From the NCBI GenBank assembly GCA_028868375.1, contig JAGWUP010000007.1:1-64000 (forward strand): a DNA stretch of 64,000 nt, in the 5' to 3' direction. The DNA is from Elusimicrobiota bacterium (GTDB taxonomy: Bacteria; Elusimicrobiota; Elusimicrobia; UBA1565; UBA9628). A program made the position numbers and the translations under genes. Under the pieces are notes generated by a model. It did no database searches. It was not told where the DNA came from and saw only the letters and a program-made list of their open reading frames with translations. Positions 15,345 to 23,820 of the stretch are shown in pieces (position 1 is the stretch's first letter; each line of letters starts with the position of its first letter).

Positions 15345-16706
15345 ATGGCAACTGCATTAACTCAACTACAGGACCTATATAAAGCTCTAGAAGCTGGGTC
15401 ATATAACTCAGCACCTGGTAATTTAGTCCAGGGCGCTGCACTACAGGTCGAAGAATTAAGCCCTGTGATGCATAACGTAACTTATACCGATAAAACCATT
15501 ATCATCCAGAAGATGTTAAGGGTTCGTCCGGCAAAAGCTACTCTATACCAATTTGATAGACAGCTATCGTATGGTATTTTTGGTGGCTCAGCTCAAATTG
15601 AAGGAGCTGTTGGTCAGGAAGAAACTTCACAATTCTTGAGAGTTGTGGTTCCAATGTGCTATTACTCACACATTCGTAGAGTAACCGTTGTAGCCAATAT
15701 GGTTGCTACTGTCGATGGCCAAAAAGCCGAAGACCGTGCTGCTAGTGACGCTGCAATGAAGATAGCTGGCGATATTGAATTCGACATTTTCCGTGGGAAA
15801 GCCGATTTCTCTAATGCCGGTGTTTTCGATGGCAATCCAACCATGATTCCTGCATTACCGAATATGCTTGGTCTAGATCCCCAAGTTCGTCAGTCAGATA
15901 CTTTAACTGATACCCAGGACCTTATGTTTAATGAATATGGTTCAAATCTATCGGTTGTATTAGCCGTTGGTGGAAACTTATCTCAGGGTAACATAGAAGA
16001 TGCGGCTGTTAGAAGCGCCATGAACCTAGGAAATGCTGATAAACTATTAGTAGATCCTCTAGTTATGGCTGCCTATAATAAGATTGCGTTCCAGAAAGAA
16101 AGAATATTCCTTGCTGGCTCGCCAATGGATGCTACCAGTGCTGATTTACGTAGACAATGGGTCAGTGGTGGAGTTGTTCAGCTAGAAGCTAGCCGTTTCC
16201 TTTCTGGTAAAACTCAGCCAGCTTCTCCAAGAATAGCAAATGGTCCTCCAGCCGCTACGTTTACCAATGCACAAAGCTCTGGCACAACTCCGTTTGTTTC
16301 TGGCCAGGTTTACCAATATAAAGTAACTGCTGTTAATGAAATTGGCGAAAGCTTTGCTAGCGCTGCTAGTGCTGTAACGATTTCAACCAGTGGTAATTCA
16401 GTTGCTTTAACAATTACTCCTGGTTCTGGAACCAGCCGTTACTTTAACGTTTATCGTTCTAACTCTGGTGGTACTGCTGCTTCATCCAGATTTATTGGCA
16501 GAGTTGCCAATAGCGGTGCTGCAACCACTGTCTTTACCGATCTTGGCAATAAACTGCCGGGGTTTGTTACGGGTCTTTTGGTACAATCGGACACGATGGA
16601 ATTAGGGGAGCTTGCTCCATATAGCAGAATCAAGTTAGCAGTTAGTGACTTAACGATGCCGGAAGCACATTTTAGGTTTCGGAACTCTCGCGGTTATGCA
16701 ACCTAG
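15345..16706 (+). CDS. major capsid protein with inserted Ig/FN3-like domain
   Basis: 453 residues, with AAAGGAG upstream. The N-terminal two thirds fit an HK97-like capsid fold (long N-arm, GGNLSQGNIEDAA, DKLLVDPLVMAAYNK and a C-terminal LAPYSRIKLAV). Residues about 293-405 form a separate domain with FN3/Ig-like strands (YQYKVTAVNEIGESFASAAS, SRYFNVYRSNSGG, TTVFTDLGN). Such inserted or displayed domains are known in phage capsids. Called from position and composition. Confidence 0.75.
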   Translation: MATALTQLQDLYKALEAGSYNSAPGNLVQGAALQVEELSPVMHNVTYTDKTIIIQKMLRVRPAKATLYQFDRQLSYGIFGGSAQIEGAVGQEETSQFLRVVVPMCYYSHIRRVTVVANMVATVDGQKAEDRAASDAAMKIAGDIEFDIFRGKADFSNAGVFDGNPTMIPALPNMLGLDPQVRQSDTLTDTQDLMFNEYGSNLSVVLAVGGNLSQGNIEDAAVRSAMNLGNADKLLVDPLVMAAYNKIAFQKERIFLAGSPMDATSADLRRQWVSGGVVQLEASRFLSGKTQPASPRIANGPPAATFTNAQSSGTTPFVSGQVYQYKVTAVNEIGESFASAASAVTISTSGNSVALTITPGSGTSRYFNVYRSNSGGTAASSRFIGRVANSGAATTVFTDLGNKLPGFVTGLLVQSDTMELGELAPYSRIKLAVSDLTMPEAHFRFRNSRGYAT

Positions 16707-16770
16707 AAAGAACGTACTCTTAGATAACCTAATTGGAAATCTCTAATAGTACCAAGTAGTTAGCTTTACT

Positions 16771-16799
16771 AAGCCCCGGCTAAAAACCGGGGCTTTTTT
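16771..16799 (+). terminator. rho-independent terminator after capsid gene
   Basis: AAGCCCCGG and CCGGGGCTT pair as a 9-bp stem around CTAAAAA, followed by T6. It ends the capsid transcript just before the convergent homing-endonuclease gene. Confidence 0.92.
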
Positions 16800-18582
16800 A
16801 TTTTATATTTAGTTCCCATCTAGTATTTCCACAGTCCCATACTCTGTCATAGTTATTAAACTTCATTGTTTCCCATTCCGTTTCTTTTATATTTTCAGGA
16901 GAGAATATTTTTTTAATAGATTCTTTGTTGAAGTTAGAATGATGTATTCTAGGTCCTTGAGTGCCATATTTAAAATACCAATAAGATGGAGCAGATTCTG
17001 CTGCCTTGATAAAACCTGTTGCTTTATATATGCCACCCGAACTCCATCTATTATCAGAATATGACACTATTTTTTTAGGTCTATAAGTATTTATAAAGTA
17101 TTTTACTATTTTACCTAAACCGCCTCGCAATCTATAGCCTATTCTTACGCAGTATCTTGCCAATTCTATTACATTTTCTTGTCTATGATAGCCGGTTGTT
17201 TGTTTAGATAAAATAGCTGCTCCAACAATTAGATTGTTGAGTTTAAGGGCTAAACAAACTCCTCCCCTATAAACATTTTGTATATGATTTTCATTTATGA
17301 AACCTGAGATTTCTCTAAATTTACATTCCTCTAACTTGCAATCCCTAGCATTTATTTTTAATAATGAAGAATCCCCAAACACAGCTCTTAAATAGCCTTT
17401 AGTTTTTTCTTTATTTAAAACCCAATCATCTTCAAAAATTTGAATTAATTGAATGTTTTTATCTTGGCACAGTTTGTATTTTTCGTAGTGCATGAATTTG
17501 GCTTCTTCTTTATTCAAGCATTCTCCGTGATAATACAAACCATTAAGTTCAAATGCTTTGTTTTTGCTAGGAGAAAAACCGTCTAGCTCCAGAGGAGAAA
17601 TTATTTTTCTCGTATGCTCTATGTCTGGACAAAATTCTTTTATAAAGTTAAAGACTTCTAGTTCTATTAGACTTTTTATACAACCACAAGAACTTATGTT
17701 CCCCCTTCCTAATAATTCAGATAAAGAAGGGAACCATCTTCTTCCGCAATGACACTCAATTTCCCAAGCATTGTCTTTATTGTTTACATTATATAAATAT
17801 TTATCATCGGGTTCTTGTTTTTCAGAACAAAGAAATACAAATTTTTTTTGTTTACAAACTTCTCTTAATTCTCCGAATGTATGAGAAGATTTTTTAATGT
17901 ACGGAGATGATTTAAATCTTAAAGAAATTTCTTTTTTCCATTCAGGCCTATCTATGTAGGCTTGTTTTATACTTTTGCTTTGTTTTAAAAAGGATTCTTC
18001 TGTTCTGCTGTTCCTCATTTCCTCCATTGCATTGGGATTTTTCTCTAATTTTGACTCGTAGGCCAGTTTTTGTCTAGTATTTAAGGGAAGCAGAAATTGT
18101 TCTCTTGACAGTGCAGTTTTAACTCTACTTAATTTTAACCCCAATCTATCTGCGATTTCTTTTCTGGTTAAATTTTCTTTTCTTAATTCTACTACTTGTT
18201 TATCTATTTCCTTTGCTGGACCAATTGAATATTTATTCTTAATTACACCAATTTCTTCTTTAGTCAAAGGGCAAAATTGCTTGCAAAAGTGTCCTATTTT
18301 GTCCAGGTAGGTTTCTTTAGATAACTTTAATTCTTCGCATATCTCTTCTATAGAAAGAAGACGAACTTTTCTTAGTTCTATAATTTTATTTTTTTGTTCC
18401 TTTGTAAATACTAGAAATACTGGTTTCTTATAAATGCCTACTTCTGTGGCCCACGCTATAATTGTTTGCTTGGGTATACCAAATTCTCTAGAAACTAGAG
18501 AAGCATTGCCAATACCATCTGAATTTTTGGTTTTTTTAAAAAATTCTAAAACTTTTTCTTTTATTTCTAAAGCATAGGGCAT
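16798..18582 (-). CDS. EDxHD/Vsr-like homing endonuclease, multidomain (594 aa)
   Basis: Residues 1-170 contain repeated helix-turn-helix segments (SLVSREFGIPKQTIIAWA, TRKEIADRLGLKLSRVKTAL). A nuclease core follows at about 320-400: SLIELEVFNFI, LELDGFSPSKNKAFELNGLY, KLCQDKNIQLIQIFEDDW, the pattern of Vsr-related EDxHD homing nucleases. A final domain of about 150 residues (VYRGGVCLALKLNNLIVGAA, RYCVRIGYRLRGG) looks like a GNAT/Mom-type fold (inference). It sits immediately 3' of the capsid gene. Confidence 0.78.
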   Translation of the reverse strand: MPYALEIKEKVLEFFKKTKNSDGIGNASLVSREFGIPKQTIIAWATEVGIYKKPVFLVFTKEQKNKIIELRKVRLLSIEEICEELKLSKETYLDKIGHFCKQFCPLTKEEIGVIKNKYSIGPAKEIDKQVVELRKENLTRKEIADRLGLKLSRVKTALSREQFLLPLNTRQKLAYESKLEKNPNAMEEMRNSRTEESFLKQSKSIKQAYIDRPEWKKEISLRFKSSPYIKKSSHTFGELREVCKQKKFVFLCSEKQEPDDKYLYNVNNKDNAWEIECHCGRRWFPSLSELLGRGNISSCGCIKSLIELEVFNFIKEFCPDIEHTRKIISPLELDGFSPSKNKAFELNGLYYHGECLNKEEAKFMHYEKYKLCQDKNIQLIQIFEDDWVLNKEKTKGYLRAVFGDSSLLKINARDCKLEECKFREISGFINENHIQNVYRGGVCLALKLNNLIVGAAILSKQTTGYHRQENVIELARYCVRIGYRLRGGLGKIVKYFINTYRPKKIVSYSDNRWSSGGIYKATGFIKAAESAPSYWYFKYGTQGPRIHHSNFNKESIKKIFSPENIKETEWETMKFNNYDRVWDCGNTRWELNIK

Positions 18583-18797
18583 TATTTCTTGCCTAGTTTC
18601 CCCGTTTTCTTTATATGTTTGGCTAGTTCTTTATTTAGCATATCTAATCTATCTTTCTCATATTGGCTTATAACCATTTTCCTGGCTTCTTCTTTGGTTA
18701 TGCCTTCTTTAATAGCAAATTCATCTGCAAATGCTAAAAGCTTTTGTATGTATTCAAATTCAGTTAATTCTTTCTTTGTTTTCTTTTTCATAATCAA
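18582..18797 (-). CDS. small Lys-rich helical protein (71 aa)
   Basis: Charged all-helical protein whose TAA overlaps the endonuclease ATG (TAATG), so the two may be co-translated. Start at Met1 or Met3. No family recognised. Confidence 0.6.
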   Translation of the reverse strand: MIMKKKTKKELTEFEYIQKLLAFADEFAIKEGITKEEARKMVISQYEKDRLDMLNKELAKHIKKTGKLGKK

Positions 18798-18816
18798 TCA
18801 CTTCTTATGAGATTAT

Positions 18817-19065
18817 CTACTTCTCACATTCACAATAGATTTCCCAATAATCTTTATTTGGGTCTCTTTCCCCTTCAAGTCCCCTTGGCTGATTAAGCAT
18901 TTTTTGGGTTCTTAAACTAGTTCCAGTAGGACATACAAATGTAAATGCATTCCCTGTCCATTCATTAAGTCTAATATAAGTATTAGTGGAATTACATTTG
19001 TATGGAATATACTCAGGAGGATCGCATCCAGCAATTAAAGCTGCAATTATTAATAGTTTTTTCAT
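18817..19065 (-). CDS. small Cys-rich lipoprotein (82 aa)
   Basis: Signal peptide MKKLLIIAALIAGC with lipobox LIAGC (lipidated Cys14). The mature part has four more Cys and ends YWEIYCECEK. The product at 21444 has the same layout and tail (YKIFCECDN), so they are paralogues. Expected at the cell envelope; role unknown. Confidence 0.75.
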   Translation of the reverse strand: MKKLLIIAALIAGCDPPEYIPYKCNSTNTYIRLNEWTGNAFTFVCPTGTSLRTQKMLNQPRGLEGERDPNKDYWEIYCECEK

Positions 19066-19067
19066 GT

Positions 19068-19184
19068 TTATCTATCTTTCTTATGGTCTGCTATACAATT
19101 CAAGCCAATTGCTGCATAAGATACTATAGCAATAAAACCTACTATAGCAAATAAACTTACAAAAGCTATTCCTAATTGGTCCAT
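19068..19184 (-). CDS. single-pass membrane peptide (38 aa)
   Basis: MDQLGIAFVSLFAIVGFIAI then VSYAAIGLNCIADHKKDR: one helix followed by a basic tail. It fills the gap between the lipoprotein and the 19188 gene. Confidence 0.5.
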   Translation of the reverse strand: MDQLGIAFVSLFAIVGFIAIVSYAAIGLNCIADHKKDR

Positions 19185-19187
19185 ATA

Positions 19188-19488
19188 TCATTTCCCTAAT
19201 TCAATATAATTTGGTTTACCTTTTACTCTAGAATTACAGATTAGAAATACTTTTTTATAGTTTTTAAGTCCGAAAAACTCTTTTTCTGTATCTAGTAGAG
19301 TTACTTCAATACAATCGTATTTTTGCTTCTTGCGGTACGGTACAATTATAATAGTTTTGTAACACAGAAGTTCTGTAATTAAAATAAATATACAGGAGGT
19401 CTATGTCCATTATATATGTTGGCGGCCCTTTTGATACGATAAAATCAAAAATATTTTTTGTTAGGACCCAATCATTTTCTGTTTTCAT
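19188..19488 (-). pseudogene. KYK-family member broken by a frameshift
   Basis: ATG at 19488 opens MKTENDWVLTKNIFDFIVSK to CTVPQEAK. At the A5 run near 19325 a one-base shift is required to continue as KYDCIEVTLLDTEKEFFGLK then NYKKVFLICNS. The second part matches the family core seen at 19593, 20067 and 20376. True decay or a homopolymer error. Confidence 0.6.
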
Positions 19489-19498
19489 AGTTTAGCTG

Positions 19499-19570
19499 CT
19501 GCTCGGGTAGGACTCGAACCTACAACCACGCGATTAACAGTCGCGCGCTCTGCCATTGAGCTACCGAGCA
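19499..19570 (-). tRNA. tRNA-Asn(GTT)
   Basis: Complete cloverleaf: acceptor TGCTCGG/CCGAGCA, T8-A9, D stem GCTC/GAGC, anticodon stem CGCGA/TCGCG with loop CTGTTAA (GTT, Asn), T arm GTAGG-TTCGAGT-CCTAC. The CCA end is not encoded. Confidence 0.95.
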
Positions 19571-19592
19571 ATATATATTTATATTATAAACT

Positions 19593-19907
19593 TTACCTAA
19601 ACATCACATATTTTATTCGTTTTTTAAATACTAACTGTGCAGTTTTATATTTGTGCAGTCCAAAGAATTCTTTCTCGGTCTGAAGAAGCTCCACAGATAC
19701 AGACCCCCAATGGCCTGTAGAGAAATCAACGGGTTTGATTAAAGAGTTAACTTCTTCAGCATTGAATCCGTAATTTACTAGATAGCCCCCTCTATGATTA
19801 AAATAATCATATATTAACTCGTCAATATTCTTTGACCAGAAGTCAGAAAAATAAGATACTTTATAGAAGAATTCTATATCTAGTTTAAAATTACTTATTG
19901 ATTTCAT
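19593..19907 (-). CDS. KYK-family small protein (104 aa)
   Basis: Member of a local paralogous family. It has the shared middle motif YFNHRGGYL and the core LLQTEKEFFGLHKYKTAQLV followed by a short strand and end (IKYVMFR). The N-terminal half is variable and aromatic. No known family. Confidence 0.7.
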   Translation of the reverse strand: MKSISNFKLDIEFFYKVSYFSDFWSKNIDELIYDYFNHRGGYLVNYGFNAEEVNSLIKPVDFSTGHWGSVSVELLQTEKEFFGLHKYKTAQLVFKKRIKYVMFR

Positions 19908-20061
19908 TTATTAATGCCAATTTGGCTTCAATTTCCCTTATGTCTGCCGCAGCGTCCATAATCGCGTGCCAGTCATGGACTTTGCGTTTCATATCTAGGT
20001 ACTCTATCATTAAAGATCGTTGTTTCTGCAACTTTGTGACTATTTCATTTTTATCTAACAT
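19891..20061 (-). CDS. small coiled-coil protein (56 aa)
   Basis: MLDKNEIVTKLQKQRSLMIE... predicted helix with heptads. Its end overlaps the start of the 19907 gene by 17 nt. Confidence 0.6.
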   Translation of the reverse strand: MLDKNEIVTKLQKQRSLMIEYLDMKRKVHDWHAIMDAAADIREIEAKLALINEINK

Positions 20062-20066
20062 ATTGT

Positions 20067-20372
20067 TTATATCTCTTTTTTAAATTCAACATATCTAATG
20101 CCACCAACTAATACCAAACAAGCATAATTATATTTATGTAACCCAAAGAAATCTTTTTCTTCTTTCGTGAGTTTGCATGGGAAAATAAAAGCTACTTTCC
20201 TTCCTGTTTTTATGTTTTGACTATTTGAGATTTCTGGAATAGGAATGCCTCGTGCTCTATAAAGTTGTCTTCTATTGTTGAAGAAGCAAAATATTTTGTT
20301 GTCCTTATTAGGATTCGAGAGCGTGGCCATCATCTCATCAAATATTTTTTTTGTTAGTTTGAAATTTTCCAT
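20067..20372 (-). CDS. KYK-family small protein (101 aa)
   Basis: Contains FKLTKKIFDEM, FFNNRRQLYRARG and the core LTKEEKDFFGLHKYNYACLV, then a strand and a Lys-containing tail. Adjacent paralogues lie on both sides, consistent with tandem duplication. Confidence 0.7.
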   Translation of the reverse strand: MENFKLTKKIFDEMMATLSNPNKDNKIFCFFNNRRQLYRARGIPIPEISNSQNIKTGRKVAFIFPCKLTKEEKDFFGLHKYNYACLVLVGGIRYVEFKKEI

Positions 20373-20375
20373 TTT

Positions 20376-20723
20376 TTATTTAAATATTAAATGGGTAACT
20401 CTTTTTGCTTTGTAAGAGTCCGAATAAGCTATTCCAACTTCTTTATACTTACGAAGCCCAAAGTACTCTTTTTCGGTTTCCAATAAGCGGAGATATGCAA
20501 TGCTCCATTCATATTCATATACTATTTTTTCTCTGGCTAGTTCAGTCGCGAATCCATTTTCAGCTAGAAACGCATGTCTAAAATTAAAATAGTTTAAAAC
20601 TAATTCGTTCTTATACCAACCAATGGAATTTCTATATTTAAAAATGAAATCTTCGAGTACATCGTGTGTTAGTTTATAACTTTCTATGGGCTTATTCATT
20701 TTACTTTTTTCTATAGTAGCCAT
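20376..20723 (-). CDS. KYK-family small protein (115 aa)
   Basis: Contains YKLTHDVLEDFIFKYR, NYFNFRHAFLAENG and the core LLETEKEYFGLRKYKEVGIA. Start may be Met1 or Met9. Its first codons overlap the end of the methyltransferase gene. Confidence 0.7.
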   Translation of the reverse strand: MATIEKSKMNKPIESYKLTHDVLEDFIFKYRNSIGWYKNELVLNYFNFRHAFLAENGFATELAREKIVYEYEWSIAYLRLLETEKEYFGLRKYKEVGIAYSDSYKAKRVTHLIFK

Positions 20724-21216
20724 TAAAATAAGTCTTTTTATTTACGTTATGCTCTCTAGGCCAACTATTGATTATATCATAGCTTTTGTTTAATACTTCG
20801 TTGGGGTCGTGGTCTGAGGTATAAATTATAAGCACTCCGCCAGGATTTATATGATTATGTATCAATTTTAATGTATTATACCAATCCTGCTTGTTAATGG
20901 GGTTTTCCATACTAAAAAGCACCATTAAAACAAACACTAAATCATAGGTTCCGGTTCCCCCTATTTCATCGTGGAAGAATATATTTGGATTTTTATTTTT
21001 TAGCCTGGCATCAGAAATATTATAGTGGTCTATATCTATGCCTATAATTTCTGCGTTTGGGAATCTTTTAGCTATGGCAAAAGTTTCTTCCCCTGTACTG
21101 CACCCGAAAGAAAGTATCCGTTTGGCGTCCGGCTTAAGCTTTAATGCCGCATCAAATATTTTAGGGAACCGCTCTTCCCTGGTCATATTTGATTGCTGGA
21201 GTTGTTTAAGGGGCAT
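20701..21216 (-). CDS. SAM-dependent methyltransferase, class I
   Basis: Rossmann-type methyltransferase. Motif I is ILSFGCSTGEETFAIA (CheR-like), an acidic residue ends strand 2 (IIGIDID), and GTYDLVFVLMVLF and PGGVLIIYTSDH follow in order. Met11 (MTREERFPKI) could be the true start. Substrate cannot be read from the sequence. Confidence 0.85.
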   Translation of the reverse strand: MPLKQLQQSNMTREERFPKIFDAALKLKPDAKRILSFGCSTGEETFAIAKRFPNAEIIGIDIDHYNISDARLKNKNPNIFFHDEIGGTGTYDLVFVLMVLFSMENPINKQDWYNTLKLIHNHINPGGVLIIYTSDHDPNEVLNKSYDIINSWPREHNVNKKTYFNGYYRKK

Positions 21217-21422
21217 TATCTTTTGTCGCTCTTAAAGAAGCGTTTATAATATTCTTTTACTATTGAATCTACTGTAGATCCTTTATTTACATAAATCTTA
21301 TTGTCATTAAATAGGAATGACATAGTACAATTATTCCTTTTAACAAAATCAACGGCCTGCTTTGCAGCTTCAGCTATGTCCATGCCTCCCAGGCGGCCAA
21401 TAAATTTTTTCCCATGATTCAA
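21216..21422 (-). CDS. hypothetical protein (68 aa)
   Basis: C-terminal half FLFNDNKIYVNKGSTVDSIV then KEYYKRF matches the C-terminal module of the 367-690 product. Its end overlaps the methyltransferase start by one base. Confidence 0.65.
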   Translation of the reverse strand: MNHGKKFIGRLGGMDIAEAAKQAVDFVKRNNCTMSFLFNDNKIYVNKGSTVDSIVKEYYKRFFKSDKR

Positions 21423-21443
21423 CGTTATAATTCATATTTTCCT

Positions 21444-21656
21444 TTAATTATCACACTCGCAAAATATTTTGTATGCGTTTTTATTGTCAATTAAATATTT
21501 GATTGATGATAAATGGCTATTTTTTGGACAGAAATGGACATCAGGTGGATGGTCGGAAGGTGTTTCCACAACTACTGTAGCTTCAGTATTCTTACATCTG
21601 AGGAGTACAGTTTCTTGACATCCAGCTAACATTAACAATATAATTAGTTTTTTCAT
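21444..21656 (-). CDS. small Cys-rich lipoprotein (70 aa)
   Basis: Signal peptide MKKLIILLMLAGC with lipobox. The mature region has Cys spacing and a CECDN tail like the 18817 lipoprotein. Envelope-targeted; function unknown. Confidence 0.75.
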   Translation of the reverse strand: MKKLIILLMLAGCQETVLLRCKNTEATVVVETPSDHPPDVHFCPKNSHLSSIKYLIDNKNAYKIFCECDN

Positions 21657-21664
21657 AGATTCCC

Positions 21665-21946
21665 TTAATAAAAAATAATATCTTCCTTCAATATATTTTC
21701 ATCATCGGCTATTTTCCTAACCAACATTGCTATTGTATATTTTTTTAATCCCAAATATTCCTTTTCTTCTGGAGAAAGGAGGTGTTTTATTTCGCAAGTT
21801 TTAAATGAATCTGAATTTTCATCATCTATTTTACAGATGAAATAGATTCCTATTTGACCTAGTTCTTTGGCAATGGGAGGGTCATAGTTTTGGGCCCTAC
21901 TTAATCTGCTTCTAAATAGAATCAACCAGTCTTCTTTTGGTATCAT
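21665..21946 (-). CDS. KYK-family small protein (93 aa)
   Basis: Divergent member with the core LLSPEEKEYLGLKKYTIAML and a hydrophobic strand at the end. Lies among other paralogues. Confidence 0.65.
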   Translation of the reverse strand: MIPKEDWLILFRSRLSRAQNYDPPIAKELGQIGIYFICKIDDENSDSFKTCEIKHLLSPEEKEYLGLKKYTIAMLVRKIADDENILKEDIIFY

Positions 21947-21980
21947 GCTTGTCTCAAGGATGCCCAGGAAGGCCCCCAGC

Positions 21981-22055
21981 TTGCCCCAGGTTAAATCGGG
22001 AGCGGCTCTGTAGGGGTTGGGTAGGGGTCAGCATAGAAGATTTAACCTGGGGCAA
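21981..22055. repeat. 17-bp inverted repeat with 41-nt loop
   Basis: TTGCCCCAGGTTAAATC (21981-21997) and its exact complement (22039-22055) flank a G-rich loop. It fills the gap between two KYK genes. A related GATTTAACCTGrGcCAA sequence lies near 51172. Could be a regulatory RNA structure; no U-run, so not a typical terminator. Confidence 0.8.
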
Positions 22056-22065
22056 CTGTGGAATT

Positions 22066-22371
22066 CTACGGTCCAAGCACACAATTAATAGACCTTGGAA
22101 ATATTCGATATGAATCCATTTTTATTACAATGTAAGCATATTTATATTTTTGTAATTTAAGAAGCTCTTTTTCTATGGCATAGATTTTGATTTTATATAT
22201 TATTTTTTCATTAGAAGAGAGCAGGGCAAGTCGTCTTTCACCGTGTTGATAAGCAAAATACTTACAAATATCCCAGTTTTCTATTTTGCCAAACCAGGCA
22301 AAACCGGCATTGTCAACATCTTTTTCATATTTGAACCAGAAATCATTTATTTCTTTTTGGGTGTAGGGCAT
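22066..22371 (-). CDS. KYK-family small protein (101 aa)
   Basis: Contains KYFAYQHGERRLALLS and the core AIEKELLKLQKYKYAYIVI, where the Phe-Gly pair is replaced by Leu. Divergent member. Confidence 0.65.
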   Translation of the reverse strand: MPYTQKEINDFWFKYEKDVDNAGFAWFGKIENWDICKYFAYQHGERRLALLSSNEKIIYKIKIYAIEKELLKLQKYKYAYIVIKMDSYRIFPRSINCVLGP

Positions 22372-22484
22372 TTTTGTGGTTTACCGAACAGGACTACGAT
22401 AAATAGAACCGTTACAAATATTACGCATAGAATAGCAAATGTATAATACTGTAAACTACCCCCTAATTCTTTTATTTTTCCCAT
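22347..22484 (-). CDS. single-pass membrane protein (45 aa)
   Basis: MGKIKELGGSLQYYTFAILC, a strong helix (VIFVTVLFIVVLF) and a basic tail. Overlaps the start of the next gene by 25 nt. Confidence 0.5.
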   Translation of the reverse strand: MGKIKELGGSLQYYTFAILCVIFVTVLFIVVLFGKPQKCPTPKKK

Positions 22485-22506
22485 AGAAAGCGCCACTATC
22501 TATAGA

Positions 22507-22836
22507 TTACTTTAGATAAAGTACAAAAAGAGATTTTTTTGCATAAATAAGTTTTACTTCCTTGTACTTTTTTAAGATAGGGAAAATTTTTATGTCGGCA
22601 GGGAAGATTTGTCTATAATAGTAGCTGTTCCTATCTTCAGCTACTTCTTTCCATCTTTCTGGGCGAACATCTTGTTCGTCTATGAAATAGAGATCCATTA
22701 AGGATTCCCCGTTTAATCCTTTAAATTTACAGCACCTACATGACCTATCTGCCCAAATTACTCTGTTCTCAGATATTACGCATCTGGTCAATAATTCTTT
22801 AATAGTTTTATTTTTCTCGTTATAATAGGTTTTCAT
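22507..22836 (-). CDS. KYK-family small protein (109 aa)
   Basis: Contains MDLYFIDEQDV and the core ADIKIFPILKKYKEVKLIYA, ending LFVLYLK. This is the FPxLKKYK subtype also seen at 26184-31400. Four Cys in SCRCCKF add a possible metal site. Confidence 0.68.
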   Translation of the reverse strand: MKTYYNEKNKTIKELLTRCVISENRVIWADRSCRCCKFKGLNGESLMDLYFIDEQDVRPERWKEVAEDRNSYYYRQIFPADIKIFPILKKYKEVKLIYAKKSLFVLYLK

Positions 22837-23102
22837 AGCGCAACTATTTTATCTTCTAAGAATTCTATTATATTTATATTTTTTTCTGTTTTAAGTCTAG
22901 TGGCAAAATCAATAAAAGCTAACCTAACGGCTTCGTCTAAATTAGTCCCATTCCCTTTAATTACTGGGAAATTGCTTAAAGCAATGGATTTTAAGTCTGG
23001 GAACATATGGACCTCCCAATTACTTTTATAATTCCTTATTTGGACGAATACGCCCTTTTTATGTAGCTTTTCTAAAATGTATGAAACTCTGACTGGTTTC
23101 AA
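22833..23102 (-). CDS. hypothetical protein (89 aa)
   Basis: Small alpha/beta protein (VFVQIRNYKSNWEVHMFPDL). ATGA overlap with the following gene. No family recognised. Confidence 0.65.
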   Translation of the reverse strand: MKPVRVSYILEKLHKKGVFVQIRNYKSNWEVHMFPDLKSIALSNFPVIKGNGTNLDEAVRLAFIDFATRLKTEKNINIIEFLEDKIVAL

Positions 23103-23105
23103 TTA

Positions 23106-23489
23106 TCAGTCTCCTCGTTCCCCTATTGGGGTTCCTAACTGGCGTCTTTCCCAAGGTCGTAGGCCCCCTCTTGATTTAGCTAGGGCAAATAGCTTACAAT
23201 TTTCTCTCCAGCTATGGGACCTTATGAATACGTGAGAATTATCTAGGAAATCGGCGGGGACAGTATATATTCTTAGAGACGAACTTTCCATTATTTCTGA
23301 CCAATCGAACGTTTCCTTCCCAATTTTTTGTATTATATACAAATATATATAATTATAGTCTCCATTTCTTTGGATGGTCCAATAATGTTTGCCTACAAGC
23401 CTATCATCTAGAAAAGGTCTTTGGGTACTAACAGTTTTTTTAATTTTTTCAGCGCATTCAACGACGCTTTTGCAATTACACACTGACAT
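23106..23489 (-). CDS. hypothetical protein (127 aa)
   Basis: N-terminal CNCK and CAEK, an aromatic middle and a basic Gly-rich tail (GGLRPWERRQLGTPIGERGD). No family recognised. Confidence 0.65.
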   Translation of the reverse strand: MSVCNCKSVVECAEKIKKTVSTQRPFLDDRLVGKHYWTIQRNGDYNYIYLYIIQKIGKETFDWSEIMESSSLRIYTVPADFLDNSHVFIRSHSWRENCKLFALAKSRGGLRPWERRQLGTPIGERGD

Positions 23490-23501
23490 TATAAGTTTCC
23501 T

Positions 23502-23810
23502 TTATTGGACATCCTTTGGAGGAGCCATGATAAATAGTGGTTCGCTATTGTCTTTTTTAGGTTGTCCTTTTTTAGATTTATGTTTTGTTTTTCTGGGTTC
23601 ATAGACATTACATATGGACCTAATTATTTTGGCAGAACTAAAACCTAGATGGGAACCAACTGCAACCATCATTGTTGCCATGGCCACTAAAATTTCTTCG
23701 TTTCCTATGGTTCTATCACTCATAAAAGGGTCTAGGCTTTTACTTAATGATACCATCATTTCCCTTATTCTAAGTTCTCTTTTAGATAGGGTTTTTGCTT
23801 GTTTTCCCAT
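23502..23810 (-). CDS. hypothetical basic helical protein (102 aa)
   Basis: Start placed at the internal ATG (MGKQAKTLSKRELRIREMMV), which has AGGACA 7 nt upstream and avoids reading back into the amidotransferase tail. The C-terminus is basic (KTKHKSKKGQPKKDN). Third gene of the amidoligase-amidotransferase block, so possibly part of that system. Confidence 0.65.
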   Translation of the reverse strand: MGKQAKTLSKRELRIREMMVSLSKSLDPFMSDRTIGNEEILVAMATMMVAVGSHLGFSSAKIIRSICNVYEPRKTKHKSKKGQPKKDNSEPLFIMAPPKDVQ

Positions 23811-23820
23811 GGCTTGTCCT

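Noticed and set aside
16798-18582. Insertion sequence or transposase reading of the 594-aa gene
   Set aside because: No terminal inverted repeats or target duplication seen; the core motifs fit a Vsr-like homing nuclease.
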